Positions 24,293 to 34,372 of a stretch of DNA of 64,000 nt are shown one piece after another. Position 1 is the stretch's first letter; every line of letters starts with the position of its first letter. The stretch lies in assembly GCA_002071085.1 (NCBI GenBank), contig MWEM01000005.1, positions 28,529 through 92,528 of the forward strand. The letters are read 5' to 3'. The notes under the pieces are model-generated. The model searched no databases. It saw only the letters and a program-made list of their open reading frames with translations, and had not been told where the DNA came from. Position numbers and translations under genes: made by a program. This stretch comes from Thermotogota bacterium ADurb.Bin062. GTDB taxonomy: Bacteria; Thermotogota; Thermotogae; MWEM01.

Positions 24293-25284
24293 AAAGACTG
24301 TTTGTGCTCGCGCTGGTTCTTCTCGTCTCAACCGTGTTTTTTGGGAACTTCATCGTCACCATGGTCACCGATACCGGGGGTCTAGGAGACCAATCCTTTA
24401 ACGACGGTACTTGGTCCGGTATTAAAGCGGCGGAAAAAGAGTTGGGCATCACTGCGAAGGTGGTTCAGTCTTACGAACAGGCGGACTATGTGCCTAACCT
24501 GTCGAATGCGGCGAAAGAGTCCCGGGTTGTCGTCGCCGTCGGCTTCATGATGGAAGACGCTTTGATGCAGGTCGCTCCTCAGTATCCGAACGTGGCTTTC
24601 GTCGGTATCGACATCGGTGACATGGGGATACCGAACGTGAAGACCTATACCTTCAAAGAGCAGGAATGCGCCTTTTTAGCCGGATTTTTAGCGGCCGCGA
24701 TGACCAAAACCGGTGTGGTCGGATACATCGGTGGGATACCGATTCCTCCGGTCCAACGCTTCGAGTGGGGCTATCGGTCGGGAATCCATATGTGGAACAA
24801 ACTGTTCGATGACGACGTGACCGTTCTCATCGGCTACACCCAGAGCTTCACCGATTCTCAGAAGGGCAAAACGATGACCGAAGCGCAGTATTCTCAAGGC
24901 GCGGACATCGTTTTCGCGGCGGCCGGCCTTTGCGGTTTGGGGACTTTTGAAGCGGCGAAGTCCGCCGGAGAAGGGTACTACGCGATCGGCGTGGACGTCG
25001 ATCAAGACCATTTGGCCCCAGGCCGGATCCTGACCTCTGCGACGAAAGGAGTCGACATGGCCTCTTATTACGCCGTTAAGGACGCGTATGAAGGCTTCTT
25101 CGAAGGCGGTCACGAAAACCTCGGCTTTATCGAGGGCGGCGCCAGGTTGAGCGAAATGAAGTACACCCGAAATATCATCCCGAAGTGGATCCTCGTGATG
25201 CTGAAAGGTCTAGAAGCTCAGGCCATCGCAGGCGACTTTGTCATACCGGACAGCGAAGCCGCTGTCGAGGCGTTTCTGAAGTAA
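24289..25284 (+). CDS. BMP-family substrate-binding protein (nucleoside uptake)
   Basis: 331 residues. Periplasmic binding protein of the BMP/PnrA/TmpC family, which binds purine nucleosides. The signal peptide MKRLFVLALVLLVSTVFFGN lacks a lipobox Cys, so the protein should be secreted rather than lipidated, unlike most family members. Family signatures: TDTGGLGDQSFNDGTWSG, VGIDIGD, AFLAGFLAAAMTKTG, VGYIGGIPIPPVQRFEWGY, and GVDVDQD. AAGGAGGG lies about 7 bases before the ATG. The ATPase and two permeases follow, completing the importer. Confidence 0.92.
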   Translation: MKRLFVLALVLLVSTVFFGNFIVTMVTDTGGLGDQSFNDGTWSGIKAAEKELGITAKVVQSYEQADYVPNLSNAAKESRVVVAVGFMMEDALMQVAPQYPNVAFVGIDIGDMGIPNVKTYTFKEQECAFLAGFLAAAMTKTGVVGYIGGIPIPPVQRFEWGYRSGIHMWNKLFDDDVTVLIGYTQSFTDSQKGKTMTEAQYSQGADIVFAAAGLCGLGTFEAAKSAGEGYYAIGVDVDQDHLAPGRILTSATKGVDMASYYAVKDAYEGFFEGGHENLGFIEGGARLSEMKYTRNIIPKWILVMLKGLEAQAIAGDFVIPDSEAAVEAFLK

Positions 25285-25302
25285 ATTATCCATTACTCAT
25301 CG

Positions 25303-25336
25303 GGGGTCCGGACGCGGCGGGTCGCGCACGGACCCC
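25303..25336 (+). promoter_or_regulatory. intercistronic hairpin after the binding-protein gene
   Basis: GGGGTCCG / CGGACCCC stem with a GC-rich internal loop and no T run. It is placed between the binding-protein gene and the ATPase gene. Such hairpins usually protect the 3' end of the upstream message, giving more binding protein than transporter. Confidence 0.5.
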
Positions 25337-25358
25337 TTATAGAGCGATCGGAGGCAAG

Positions 25359-26966
25359 ATGCCATTTCATATCCCAGAACCTTCTGAATATCCTCATTAC
25401 GCGGTCGTGATGAAAGGGATCGTGAAGCAGTTCCCGACGGTTCTCGCGAACGATCATGTGGACTTGTACGTGCGAGCGGGAGAGATACACGCGATCGTCG
25501 GAGAAAATGGGGCCGGCAAATCCACGTTGATGAACTTGCTCTACGGCCTCTACACCCCGGATGCGGGGAAGATCCACATAAACGGTAAAGAGACCCTCAT
25601 CAAGGGGCCAGCGGAGGCAATCAAAGCGGGTATTGGGATGGTTCACCAACATTTTATGCTAGTCGGGCCGCTCACCATAGCCGAAAACATCGTTCTCGGA
25701 GAAGAGCCCCTCGACTCATGGAGGTTCTTCGATTTGAAGGCGGCGAAAAAACGCGTGCGCGAGCTGTCCGAAACCTACGGTCTTCACGTTGACGTGGATA
25801 TGCGCATCGAAGATATTCCAGTGGGAACCCAGCAACGGGTGGAGATCCTGAAAACGCTGTATCGAGGAGCGAATATCCTCATTTTAGACGAGCCGACTGC
25901 GGTTCTCACACCGCAAGAGGCGGACGAGTTGTTCGTAGTCTTGCGTAATCTGACTGATAAAGGGAAAACGATCATCTTCATTACCCATAAATTGAACGAA
26001 GTTATGGCCATTTCCGATAACGTGACGGTGATGCGGCTCGGAAAGGTAACGGGACGCATCCCAATATCCGAGACCTCTCCGCGTCAGCTCGCCAATATGA
26101 TGGTCGGGCGCGAGGTCCTGTTGAGAGTCGAAAAGGCGGAGAAAAAGGCCGGAGAAGCCGTCCTCGCCGTCAACGGCCTGCACGTCAAAGACAACCGCGG
26201 GTTAGAGGCCGTTAAGGACCTCTCGTTCACCGTTCACCAAGGAGAAATCTTGGGGATAGCGGGTGTAGCGGGCAACGGCCAAACGGAATTGATCGAGGCG
26301 ATCGCGGGGCTTCGAAAAAAGGAAAAAGGAAAGATCGAGCTTTGCGGTAAGGACATCACCCACTCTTCTCCGCGCGATATCCGAGAACTGGGGCTTTCCC
26401 ACATTCCGGAGGACCGTTACAAACACGGCCTGGTCAAGGAGTTTCCCGTCTACTATAACATACTTTTGGGGCGCCATTATCTACCCCCTTTCAGTAAAAA
26501 CGGATTTCTTCGGCACAAACAAGTGTACGAACGCGCGAAGTTCCTGATCAAGCAATTCGACGTCCGCCCGCCCAGTATCCTGATGCTGGCGGAGAACCTT
26601 TCCGGAGGGAACCAACAAAAGATGGTCGTCGGCAGGGAAATCGACTATCAGCCCCGGTGTATGTTAGTGGCCCAACCGACGCGAGGTTTAGACATCGGGG
26701 CGATCGAATACATCCACCGGACCTTGATCGGGTTACGGGATGCTGGCGTTGGACTGCTACTCGTGTCAATGGAATTGGAAGAGATCTTTTCACTAAGCGA
26801 TCGAATCTTGATTATGTTCGAAGGGGAGTTTATGGGAGAAGCGAAACCCGGGGAGATCACCTTGGAAGAGATCGGATTGGCGATGGCTGGAACCCCGCTT
26901 GCAGAGGTGCGAAAGACGGAAGCCGCGAGCGCGGGAAAAAGTGAAACGACGAGGGTGGAATCGTGA
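25359..26966 (+). CDS. nucleoside ABC importer, double ATP-binding protein
   Basis: 535 residues from the ATG at 25359 (ATCGGAGG upstream; the frame is open further up but overlaps the previous gene). Two ABC domains in tandem, as in the sugar/nucleoside class. Domain 1 has Walker A GENGAGKST and Walker B ILILDEPTAVL. Domain 2 has an altered Walker A-like GVAGNGQTEL, signature LSGGNQQK, and the Walker B region MLVAQPTRGLDIG, in which the usual Asp-Glu is Ala-Gln. This pattern is normal for the C-terminal half of this family. It powers the two permeases downstream. Confidence 0.93.
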   Translation: MPFHIPEPSEYPHYAVVMKGIVKQFPTVLANDHVDLYVRAGEIHAIVGENGAGKSTLMNLLYGLYTPDAGKIHINGKETLIKGPAEAIKAGIGMVHQHFMLVGPLTIAENIVLGEEPLDSWRFFDLKAAKKRVRELSETYGLHVDVDMRIEDIPVGTQQRVEILKTLYRGANILILDEPTAVLTPQEADELFVVLRNLTDKGKTIIFITHKLNEVMAISDNVTVMRLGKVTGRIPISETSPRQLANMMVGREVLLRVEKAEKKAGEAVLAVNGLHVKDNRGLEAVKDLSFTVHQGEILGIAGVAGNGQTELIEAIAGLRKKEKGKIELCGKDITHSSPRDIRELGLSHIPEDRYKHGLVKEFPVYYNILLGRHYLPPFSKNGFLRHKQVYERAKFLIKQFDVRPPSILMLAENLSGGNQQKMVVGREIDYQPRCMLVAQPTRGLDIGAIEYIHRTLIGLRDAGVGLLLVSMELEEIFSLSDRILIMFEGEFMGEAKPGEITLEEIGLAMAGTPLAEVRKTEAASAGKSETTRVES

Positions 26967-26978
26967 CGAGGGACGACG

Positions 26979-28109
26979 ATGAGTAAAGGTTGGCAACGAA
27001 TTTTCATTCCATTAATGGCGGTCGTGATCGCCCTAGCGATCGCTTCGGTCATCATCCTCTTCATAGCCGAGGTACCCGGCCCGTCGACGGGCAACCTTTG
27101 GAACGATTTCTGGAATCAAATAGGTGTCCGGTTTTCATTCTTGGGACGTGCCTTTCAGGCGATGTTCGAGGGCGCTTTCGGAAGCCAATTCGCTTGGATG
27201 AATACCGTCATCCGTATGACGCCGCTGATCTTAACGGGTCTCGCGGTGGGTTTCGGGTTTCGCGCCGGCGTCTTCAATATCGGAGCGGAAGGTCAAATGG
27301 CGATGGGTGCCTTGATGGCGACGATTGTGGCCGTCAACATCCCAGGCCTCCCGATGTTTGTCGCAATTCCGGTCTGTATGCTCACCGGTATGCTGGCGGG
27401 AGGGGTTTGGGCAGGGATCGCGGGGTTTCTGAAGGCGAAAACCGGTGCCCACGAAGTTATCAGCACGATTATGTTAAACTGGATCGCCAGTAACATCACG
27501 AATTGGGCGGTTACCGCGCCTTTCGCAACCGGTAGCGGCACGCCGAAAAGCCCCGAAATCGCCGTCGGCGCGAAACTGCCGATCCTCTTCAGCATTGAGG
27601 CGACCTTTTTGTCCTACGGAATCATCGTCGCGGTTTTAGTCGCCTTCGTGATGTACATCATCTTGTATAAAACATCTATGGGGTACGAGGTCAAAGCGGT
27701 CGGGTTCAATCCCTATGCGGCCGAATACGGGGGTATCCAAGTGTCTAAGAACCTCATTATGACGATGGCGATCAGCGGCGCCCTCGCGGGTCTTGCTGGA
27801 ACGCTTGAGTCTATGGGACTTTACTATCGGTTTTACGGCACTCTGACCTCCGGAAAAGGCTTTGACGGCATCTCCATCGCCCTAATCGGCCAAAACCACC
27901 CGTTAGGCATTATCTTCGCTTCGATGCTCATCTCCGGACTCAGAACTGGCTCGAACCAAATGCAGTTTATCGGGGTACCCAAACACATCGTAACGATCAT
28001 CCAATCGATCATCATCTTTCTCGTCGCTGCCGAACGTATGGTACGGACGATCATGGGTTGGGATCGAAAGAAGAAGGTGAAGGATGGACTGGCTAAGAGC
28101 GCTTCTTGA
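26979..28109 (+). CDS. nucleoside ABC importer, permease 1
   Basis: 376 residues, about ten hydrophobic spans. BPD_transp_2-type permease of the BMP/nucleoside class (ILTGLAVGFGFRAGVFNIGAE then GQMAMGAL; KTGAHEVISTIMLNWIA; GYEVKAVGFNPYAAEYGGI). It begins 12 bases after the ATPase stop and overlaps the second permease by 26 bases. Confidence 0.92.
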   Translation: MSKGWQRIFIPLMAVVIALAIASVIILFIAEVPGPSTGNLWNDFWNQIGVRFSFLGRAFQAMFEGAFGSQFAWMNTVIRMTPLILTGLAVGFGFRAGVFNIGAEGQMAMGALMATIVAVNIPGLPMFVAIPVCMLTGMLAGGVWAGIAGFLKAKTGAHEVISTIMLNWIASNITNWAVTAPFATGSGTPKSPEIAVGAKLPILFSIEATFLSYGIIVAVLVAFVMYIILYKTSMGYEVKAVGFNPYAAEYGGIQVSKNLIMTMAISGALAGLAGTLESMGLYYRFYGTLTSGKGFDGISIALIGQNHPLGIIFASMLISGLRTGSNQMQFIGVPKHIVTIIQSIIIFLVAAERMVRTIMGWDRKKKVKDGLAKSAS

Positions 28110-29043
28110 TACCATCACTAATCCGGTGTTTTATCGGTTGACCTTAAGCTCAGCGACTCCCTTGCTTTTTGCCGCTTTAGGCGGATTGTTCAGTGAGAAA
28201 ACGGGCGTCACCAACATCGCCCTCGAGGGCATTATGCTCCTGGGCGCCTTCTTCGGAATCTTAGGCTCCGCGTTCACCGGCAATCCGTGGATCGGCGTTC
28301 TGTTGGCGATGGTCGCGGGCCTTGGGCTCGCGTCATTGCACGCTTGGGCCAGCATCCGTTTCTGCGCTGACCAAATCGTGAGCGCAACAGCCCTCATCCT
28401 GCTAGCCCAAGGGTTAACCGGGTTTTTATTGGAGCCGATCTTCGGTCAACCCGGTTCGACCCATATCTTTAACCGGGTTCCGGAGGTCCGATTGACGTTT
28501 TTGGGTAAGGACACTTTCTTATACAAGATGATTGGGACGCTGAGTCCTTTCGTCTACATCGCTTTCGCCCTAGTCATCGTGACGTGGATCTTGATCAACA
28601 AGACGCGATTGGGATTACGCATGCGGGCGGTGGGCGAAAACCCGGAAGCAGCTGACACTCTGGGGATTAATGTTTTCAAGATACGATATTTCGGCGTTAT
28701 GATGAGCGGTATACTCGCGGGACTCGGGGGGGCTTTCCTCAGCGTGGGAGAACTGGGCCAATTCAGCGAAAATATGACCGGCGGCAAGGGGTTCATTGCG
28801 TTGGCCGCACTGATTCTTGGGAATTGGAGCCCGGTCGGGGCCATGTGGGCCAGTTTGCTCTTCGGAGTCGCCCAAGCGCTCAACGAGCAACTGCAAAGTA
28901 ACCCGATCCTTTCTATTCCTTCTACTACTAAACCTTTATTCAATCTTCTGCCTTTTGTGATCACACTGATCGTGGTTGGCGGCTTTGTGGGAAGGACCCG
29001 CTCTCCGGCTGCCAGCGGCACACCTTATGAAAAACGAGGTTAA
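28084..29043 (+). CDS. nucleoside ABC importer, permease 2
   Basis: 319 residues, about eight to ten spans. Paralogous partner permease (PLLFAALGGLFSEKTGVTNI, ALEGIMLLGAFFG, LGLRMRAVGENPEAADTLGI). It starts inside the end of permease 1, with AAGAAGGTGAAGG upstream. The four genes 24289-29043 form a complete importer. Downstream bases 29044-29111 contain CCTAAGGCTTTAAAAAACTT, which is not a clear terminator. Confidence 0.92.
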   Translation: MDWLRALLDTITNPVFYRLTLSSATPLLFAALGGLFSEKTGVTNIALEGIMLLGAFFGILGSAFTGNPWIGVLLAMVAGLGLASLHAWASIRFCADQIVSATALILLAQGLTGFLLEPIFGQPGSTHIFNRVPEVRLTFLGKDTFLYKMIGTLSPFVYIAFALVIVTWILINKTRLGLRMRAVGENPEAADTLGINVFKIRYFGVMMSGILAGLGGAFLSVGELGQFSENMTGGKGFIALAALILGNWSPVGAMWASLLFGVAQALNEQLQSNPILSIPSTTKPLFNLLPFVITLIVVGGFVGRTRSPAASGTPYEKRG

Positions 29044-29111
29044 AACCCTATAGTAGTGTACCTTTCTTCGAATGTTCCTAAGGCTTTAAAAAACTTAAGG
29101 AGGTTGATTGT

Positions 29112-30371
29112 ATGAGAAAACTGGTACTCGGTATTTGTTGCGCGGTATTACTGGTCTCTTTCGCCTTCGCCGCGCCCGTCACAGTTGAGTTTTGGCACGC
29201 TATGGGCGGCGGCCACGGAGAAACCTTGGCCGAGATCGTCAAATTGTTCAATCAGCAGAACGCGGATATGCAGATCAACGCCGTCTACATCGGAAACTAT
29301 AATGCGCTGCAGCAAAAGTTGCTGGCAAGTGTACAGAGCAACACGCTTCCCGGGTTGTCTCAAGCGTACAGCAACTGGACATCGAAGCTCCTTCACAGCA
29401 ATATCGTACAGGACCTAACGCCTTTCTTGAACGATCCGGAGGTCGGCCTTACGAAGGAAGAATGGGAAGATATTTGGGAACCATTCCAGAAAATGTGCAC
29501 GTGGGGCGATAAGGTCTATGCCATTCCTTTCAACAAGAGTATCTATGTGTTCTACTACAACACCGATGTTTTTGATATGGAAGGGCTGGATGCGCCGAAA
29601 ACGATGGAAGACCTGTACGCCATTTGTAGGATGTTGACGGTAGACGAGAACAACGACGGAACCATCGATCGCTACGCGTTCGGCTACCGAACCACCGTCG
29701 ACCATTTTGGCGTTTTCTTGTACGCCTTCGGGGGAGAGATCGTACACGAAAACGAGGATGGAACTTATGTTGTGAAGATCAATAGCCAAGAAACACGGAA
29801 AACCCTGACATTCATGAAAAGACTGAAAGACGAAAATATCGCTCTCGTTCAGGGCGGGTATTTAGACGCGCCATTTGGCGAGGGTTCTGTCGCGTCCTTC
29901 ATCGAAACGATCGCGAGTAAGCCTTACGTCGAAAGCGGATCGAAAGGAAAGCACGATTGGAATTGGACCTCCGTACCCTTCGACGTCAAGCTCAATCCCC
30001 CGTTCGCCGGAACGGACGTCATTATGTTCAACACCATTCCTCAAGAGCAAAAGAAAGTGGCTTGGGAGTTCTTGAAGTTCCTCTGCAGCCCGAAGGTTAC
30101 GACATTCTGGTCCCTTAAAACCGGTTATGTGCCGGTTCGAAAGAGCGCGCTAGAAACATCCGAATGGAAAATTTTCGTGAAGATGGATCCGAAAGCGGCC
30201 ATCCCGGTGAAGTTCATCGGCCAAGGGTACTCCGATCCGAAACCGTCGACCTGGGAAGAGATCAGAGGTACCGTGACGAATATGCTGAACAACGTTCTCT
30301 TCGACAAATGGACCATTGAAGAGGGCTTGGCCTGGGCGGAAAGAGAGATCAAAAATTACCTCGCTAAGTAG
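29112..30371 (+). CDS. family 1 extracellular solute-binding protein (sugar or glycerol-phosphate type)
   Basis: 419 residues. The signal peptide MRKLVLGICCAVLLVSFAFA is cleaved before APVTVEF. The mature start VTVEFWHAMGGGHGETLAEI is typical of UgpB-like and related binding proteins, with YAIPFNKSIYVFYYNTDVF as the other hallmark. Ligands of the family are oligosaccharides or glycerol-3-phosphate diesters. No matching MalF/MalG-type permeases adjoin it: the BMP permeases upstream belong to another class and a sensor kinase follows. It may be an orphan receptor that shares a distant transporter or signals to the kinase. AAGGAGG precedes the ATG. Confidence 0.88.
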   Translation: MRKLVLGICCAVLLVSFAFAAPVTVEFWHAMGGGHGETLAEIVKLFNQQNADMQINAVYIGNYNALQQKLLASVQSNTLPGLSQAYSNWTSKLLHSNIVQDLTPFLNDPEVGLTKEEWEDIWEPFQKMCTWGDKVYAIPFNKSIYVFYYNTDVFDMEGLDAPKTMEDLYAICRMLTVDENNDGTIDRYAFGYRTTVDHFGVFLYAFGGEIVHENEDGTYVVKINSQETRKTLTFMKRLKDENIALVQGGYLDAPFGEGSVASFIETIASKPYVESGSKGKHDWNWTSVPFDVKLNPPFAGTDVIMFNTIPQEQKKVAWEFLKFLCSPKVTTFWSLKTGYVPVRKSALETSEWKIFVKMDPKAAIPVKFIGQGYSDPKPSTWEEIRGTVTNMLNNVLFDKWTIEEGLAWAEREIKNYLAK

Positions 30372-30402
30372 CTGCCCACTTTACATCTGAGACAACTCTA
30401 TG

Positions 30403-30434
30403 AAAGCATGCCCGGCTTCGGGCATGCTTTTTGT
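30403..30434 (+). terminator. strong terminator after the binding-protein gene
   Basis: AAAGCATGCCCG, loop GCTT, CGGGCATGCTTT, running into TTTTTG. This ends transcription 30 bases after the stop, so the kinase gene needs its own promoter or readthrough. Confidence 0.9.
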
Positions 30435-30464
30435 CATATCTGATGGGACAGAAGGAATGAACAG

Positions 30465-33400
30465 ATGAGCCGAAACAGCGAAAAGATCGGGCGCAACCGC
30501 CAAACACACCAAAGAATAGCTTTGAAAAATATAATTCTAATAATCGTACTCCTAGTGGGTATTTTAGCGCTTGGATTGTTCTTTTGCGAAAGAGGGCTAT
30601 CGAAGTGGATCGATGGAGAAAAGCGCTCAGTATCTGAAATATCAGACCTTAAACTCCAGCGCCTTGTGGATTGGTCCGAGGCTCGCCTTAAGACGAGAGG
30701 ACTTCTCTTTCAAGGCGCCGCTCTATCCAACGTGTTAAGTGAATGGCTTCTTAAACCGAATGTGCCACCCAGCGCAAGCCTTGTTGATCGGCTTGAAGCC
30801 TACTCTAGCGCCCGTGATATTGCCGCTCTATTCATATTGAATTCCAATAAAGAACTTTTGTTCAATACAAATGACGATACCATTGTCTGGGGTGAAGATA
30901 CCCTGAAGGCGCTCGACTATTGCGTCGCTCGACAAGAGGCTCAGCTCTCCGATTTCTTCGTTTCAGACACTGGAAAGGTGTGTCAAGACCATATCCTTCC
31001 CATCTTCAACGATGAGGACACCGACCGACAGCTCTACGGTTTTCAAATCCTGAGGGTCGAATTAACGTCTCTGTCGCCGTATCTCCTCCGTTTAGAACAA
31101 GAGAGAGCCTCTCTCAGCCTCTATTTCATTGCAAGAACAGATGACGGTTTTCGTGTCATTCAACTGAACCGTGAAGGGGGAAGCGTCGTCAACGGCGAAG
31201 GAACGGTCTATGGCGACCTTCGCCTTGAGGATATCGAGTCCGCCTTGGCCTCGGATTATACTTTAGTTAGAAAAGACAGACACGGAGATATCGCATTCTG
31301 GTCCGCGAAACGAATTCCTGATTCCGAGTGGTACTTCTTCTCGAAAGTCACTTCTTATGACTTCAGGAACCGGGTACGCAGAACCTATCTACCGTTTCTA
31401 TTACATTGGGGTTTCGTGTGTGTCATCGTCGCGGCGCTATTCATCTTCATAAATCAAAAAAGAGAAACTGAGCGACTCAAGCAGCTCGAGGAACAGAGGA
31501 GGAAGGCGGATCTGCTGCGCCTACCTCGTGAGCTGATGATGAAGCACGCTAACGAATGTTATATCCTGACCGACGATCGTTTTCGGATCCTCGATGCGAA
31601 CGACGTAGCCCTCTCGAGGTATGGATACGAAACGAAGAGTATGTTGGGCGCCCCTCTCGACCTTCTGTTCACTTCGCGTTCGGAGGGAACAGAGATACAC
31701 CCGCGATTGGCCGGTGCGCAAAACGGGGAAAGCGTGGACGCGCTGTACGTGAGCAAGGAGGGCGGTATATCCCCTGTTGAACTGAACGTTCGGTCGATCG
31801 AAGTACAGGGAGAGCGCTACTACGCCATCACTGCTCATGACACTCTCGAGAGGAAGGCGGCGGAACGGCTTTTGCGGGAGAGTGAGGAGCGGTTTCGTTC
31901 CTTTTTTAACAACCTCGCCGCTGGCGTCGTGATACACGAGCTCGCCGTAGACGAAAACGGAAGGCCGATCGATTTTTCAATCGTGGACATTAACCCGCAG
32001 TATGAACGATGGATGAATGTGAAGAAAGAAGATGTGGTAGGAAAACGCGTGACTCAAGCTTTCAACATCGAAAAACCCCCCCATCTGGATGCGTATCTTC
32101 TTGAGGGGAACAAGGGGCCAACCCGGCCTATCATTCAATATATACCGGTGGCGAATCGAACCTTTGAAATCTACGCGATCCCTTTGGGTAAAGGAGGCCT
32201 CGCCACCATCTTCGTGGATGTGACCGAAAGAGAAAAAGCAGAAAAGGCCTTGAAAGATTTTCAGGCGGAGTTGAGCGAGACTAACCTCAAGCTGCGGCAA
32301 TCGATAAAGAACGCGAAAGAAATGGCCACACGCGCTCAGGCGGCAAACGTCGCCAAAGGCAGCTTTTTAGCTAACCTGAGCCACGAATTACGCACCCCGC
32401 TCAACGGGGTGATCGGTATAACGGGGTTGTTGATGGAAACCGCGCTAACGCCGGAGCAGCAGGAGTACGCCCAGATTATCCGCTCGAGCGGCGAGGTCTT
32501 GTTGACACTCATTAACCAAGTCTTGGACTATTCAAAGATCGAAGCAGAAAAACTCAACCTCGAAATAATCCCTTTCAACCTTCGGCGACTGATCGAAGAC
32601 ACGCTGGACTACCTCTCGTTCCCCGCTCAAAAGAAAAATTTGGAGATATTGGTCTCTATTGACTCCCAAGTACCCGACGCATTGGAAGGGGATCCGGGGC
32701 GCTTACGGCAGATCCTTTCGAACCTCGTGGACAACGCGGTGAAATTCACCCCGTTCGGGGAAATATGGGTTCGCGTCGAATGTGACGAAGAAACTGACGT
32801 CGATATCACCCTCAAGTTCAGCATTAAAGATTCGGGGATAGGGATTTCTAAGGCTCAGCGAGAATTGTTGTTTTCTCCTTTTGTCCAGTTGGACAGTTCG
32901 ACGACCCGGAAGTACGGAGGAACGGGTCTAGGACTGGCAATAGCCAAACACTTAACCGAGATGATGGACGGAAAGATCGGCGTCGACTCCGATATTGGAA
33001 AGGGATCCACCTTCTGGTTCACGGCGCGTTTCAAGAAAGCCGAAGAGACCGTTGGTTCGATTAGGCCTTCGATACCGATCTTCGCAAATGTTTCGGCAAT
33101 AGTTGTGGATCATAACCGAAGTAGTCGAAGTCATCTGAAGAACCTATTGGAGAGGTTCAAACTCCGTTGCTTCGAAGCGGAGAACGGGGAGGAAGCCCTG
33201 GAGAAAATGCGGAAAGAATATGAAACGGGCCGTGAAATCGATTTAGTGTTGTTCGCCTCTTCAATGTCTCCTGATGACCTGCAATTGGTTAGGCGGATCA
33301 AGTCCCAAGTCGAATGGCGACGTACAAAAGTCGTTCTGATGCGAGCCAGAAAAGCGGAAGAATCCTTAGAGAGGGGAGAAGCTGCGGAATTTGATAGTAT

Positions 33401-34310
33401 TCTAACCAAGCCCATCTTCGAATCACAACTCGTCGACCTCTTCCGCGGCGTCTTGGGAGAAGAGACTGAAGAGCTGACGACGCTGGAAAAAGAGTTTTCT
33501 TCCGACGTCAAACTGGAAAGAGCGACGATTCGGAACAGATACAAAGTGTTGATCGTGGAGGATAACATCACGAATCAGGTGGTCGCAATGCGTATGTGTG
33601 AAAAGCTGGGTTTTAGAGTAGAAGCGGTTGCAAACGGAAGAGAGGCGCTGGAGGTCTTGAACACCGTCTCTTTCAATCTCGTCCTTATGGATTGTTTGAT
33701 GCCGGTGATGGACGGTTTTGAAGCGACTCGTAAGATACGAGGCGGCTATACCGGAGAGGCCAACACGAGAATTCCGATCATCGCGATGACGGCATACGCG
33801 CTAAAAGGCGATCGGGAGAAGTGTCTCGACGCGGGTATGGACGCGTATATTTCTAAACCCGTTCAATTATGGGAGTTGGCGAAGGTGATGGACGAGGTTC
33901 TGGGTCTGGAAGACTTGCCGATCGCCCGCGAATCTCTGAAGCAAGAAGTCGGAAATGCCCCCCCACCCGTCATTGATTCAGCGGACTTCGCGGAGCGGTT
34001 AGGCGGGGATCCCGAAGCCGCTCAAGAATTGATCTCTGTGTATATGACCGATATCCCGAAACAACTCGCCGCGCTCCGAGAGGCTTTGGAACAAAAAGCG
34101 TATGACCCCGCGATACGCTTATCCCACCGGATTCACGGGGCCAGCCTGAACGTCAGCGCAAATCCGATGAGTGCTGCGGCGAAGGACCTGGAAAACGCGT
34201 TGCGTGAAAACAGGCTGGACGAGACCGCCGGACTCCTCGACAGGATGGAAAAAGCCCTCGAACAACTTCGATTCCATTTTGACGCTGGGAACCAAGAGGA
34301 ATCAACGTAG
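30465..34310 (+). CDS. hybrid phosphorelay sensor histidine kinase
   Basis: 1281 residues. Order: membrane span about 22-42; an extracytoplasmic sensing domain (about 43-310, Cache-like by position); span about 312-330; two PAS regions (about 360-470 and 475-605); coiled coil; HisKA with His640 in [12 protein letters not shown]; HATPase with N-box Asp756-Asn757 (DNAVKF), G1 DSGIGI and G2 [10 protein letters not shown]. Two receiver domains and an HPt domain follow. The first receiver lacks the phosphoacceptor (Ala931 where Asp is expected, LVLFASSMS). The second is intact (VEDN, Asp1076 in [11 protein letters not shown], Lys in ISKPVQ). The HPt has His1221 in LSHRIHGAS. The layout matches BarA/ArcB-type relays; the cognate output regulator is not nearby. 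GAAGGAAT precedes the ATG. Confidence 0.92.
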   Translation: MSRNSEKIGRNRQTHQRIALKNIILIIVLLVGILALGLFFCERGLSKWIDGEKRSVSEISDLKLQRLVDWSEARLKTRGLLFQGAALSNVLSEWLLKPNVPPSASLVDRLEAYSSARDIAALFILNSNKELLFNTNDDTIVWGEDTLKALDYCVARQEAQLSDFFVSDTGKVCQDHILPIFNDEDTDRQLYGFQILRVELTSLSPYLLRLEQERASLSLYFIARTDDGFRVIQLNREGGSVVNGEGTVYGDLRLEDIESALASDYTLVRKDRHGDIAFWSAKRIPDSEWYFFSKVTSYDFRNRVRRTYLPFLLHWGFVCVIVAALFIFINQKRETERLKQLEEQRRKADLLRLPRELMMKHANECYILTDDRFRILDANDVALSRYGYETKSMLGAPLDLLFTSRSEGTEIHPRLAGAQNGESVDALYVSKEGGISPVELNVRSIEVQGERYYAITAHDTLERKAAERLLRESEERFRSFFNNLAAGVVIHELAVDENGRPIDFSIVDINPQYERWMNVKKEDVVGKRVTQAFNIEKPPHLDAYLLEGNKGPTRPIIQYIPVANRTFEIYAIPLGKGGLATIFVDVTEREKAEKALKDFQAELSETNLKLRQSIKNAKEMATRAQAANVAKGSFLANLSHELRTPLNGVIGITGLLMETALTPEQQEYAQIIRSSGEVLLTLINQVLDYSKIEAEKLNLEIIPFNLRRLIEDTLDYLSFPAQKKNLEILVSIDSQVPDALEGDPGRLRQILSNLVDNAVKFTPFGEIWVRVECDEETDVDITLKFSIKDSGIGISKAQRELLFSPFVQLDSSTTRKYGGTGLGLAIAKHLTEMMDGKIGVDSDIGKGSTFWFTARFKKAEETVGSIRPSIPIFANVSAIVVDHNRSSRSHLKNLLERFKLRCFEAENGEEALEKMRKEYETGREIDLVLFASSMSPDDLQLVRRIKSQVEWRRTKVVLMRARKAEESLERGEAAEFDSILTKPIFESQLVDLFRGVLGEETEELTTLEKEFSSDVKLERATIRNRYKVLIVEDNITNQVVAMRMCEKLGFRVEAVANGREALEVLNTVSFNLVLMDCLMPVMDGFEATRKIRGGYTGEANTRIPIIAMTAYALKGDREKCLDAGMDAYISKPVQLWELAKVMDEVLGLEDLPIARESLKQEVGNAPPPVIDSADFAERLGGDPEAAQELISVYMTDIPKQLAALREALEQKAYDPAIRLSHRIHGASLNVSANPMSAAAKDLENALRENRLDETAGLLDRMEKALEQLRFHFDAGNQEEST

Positions 34311-34372
34311 CTCTTTTTGAAGCGTTGGGTTTCAGGTCGTCATTCTTCTTTACGCATAGAACACCAGACCTG

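Noticed and set aside
25185..25358. N-terminal extension of the nucleoside importer ATPase
   Set aside because: The first 58 codons overlap the binding-protein gene out of frame and cross the hairpin at 25303-25336; the ATG at 25359 has its own ribosome site.
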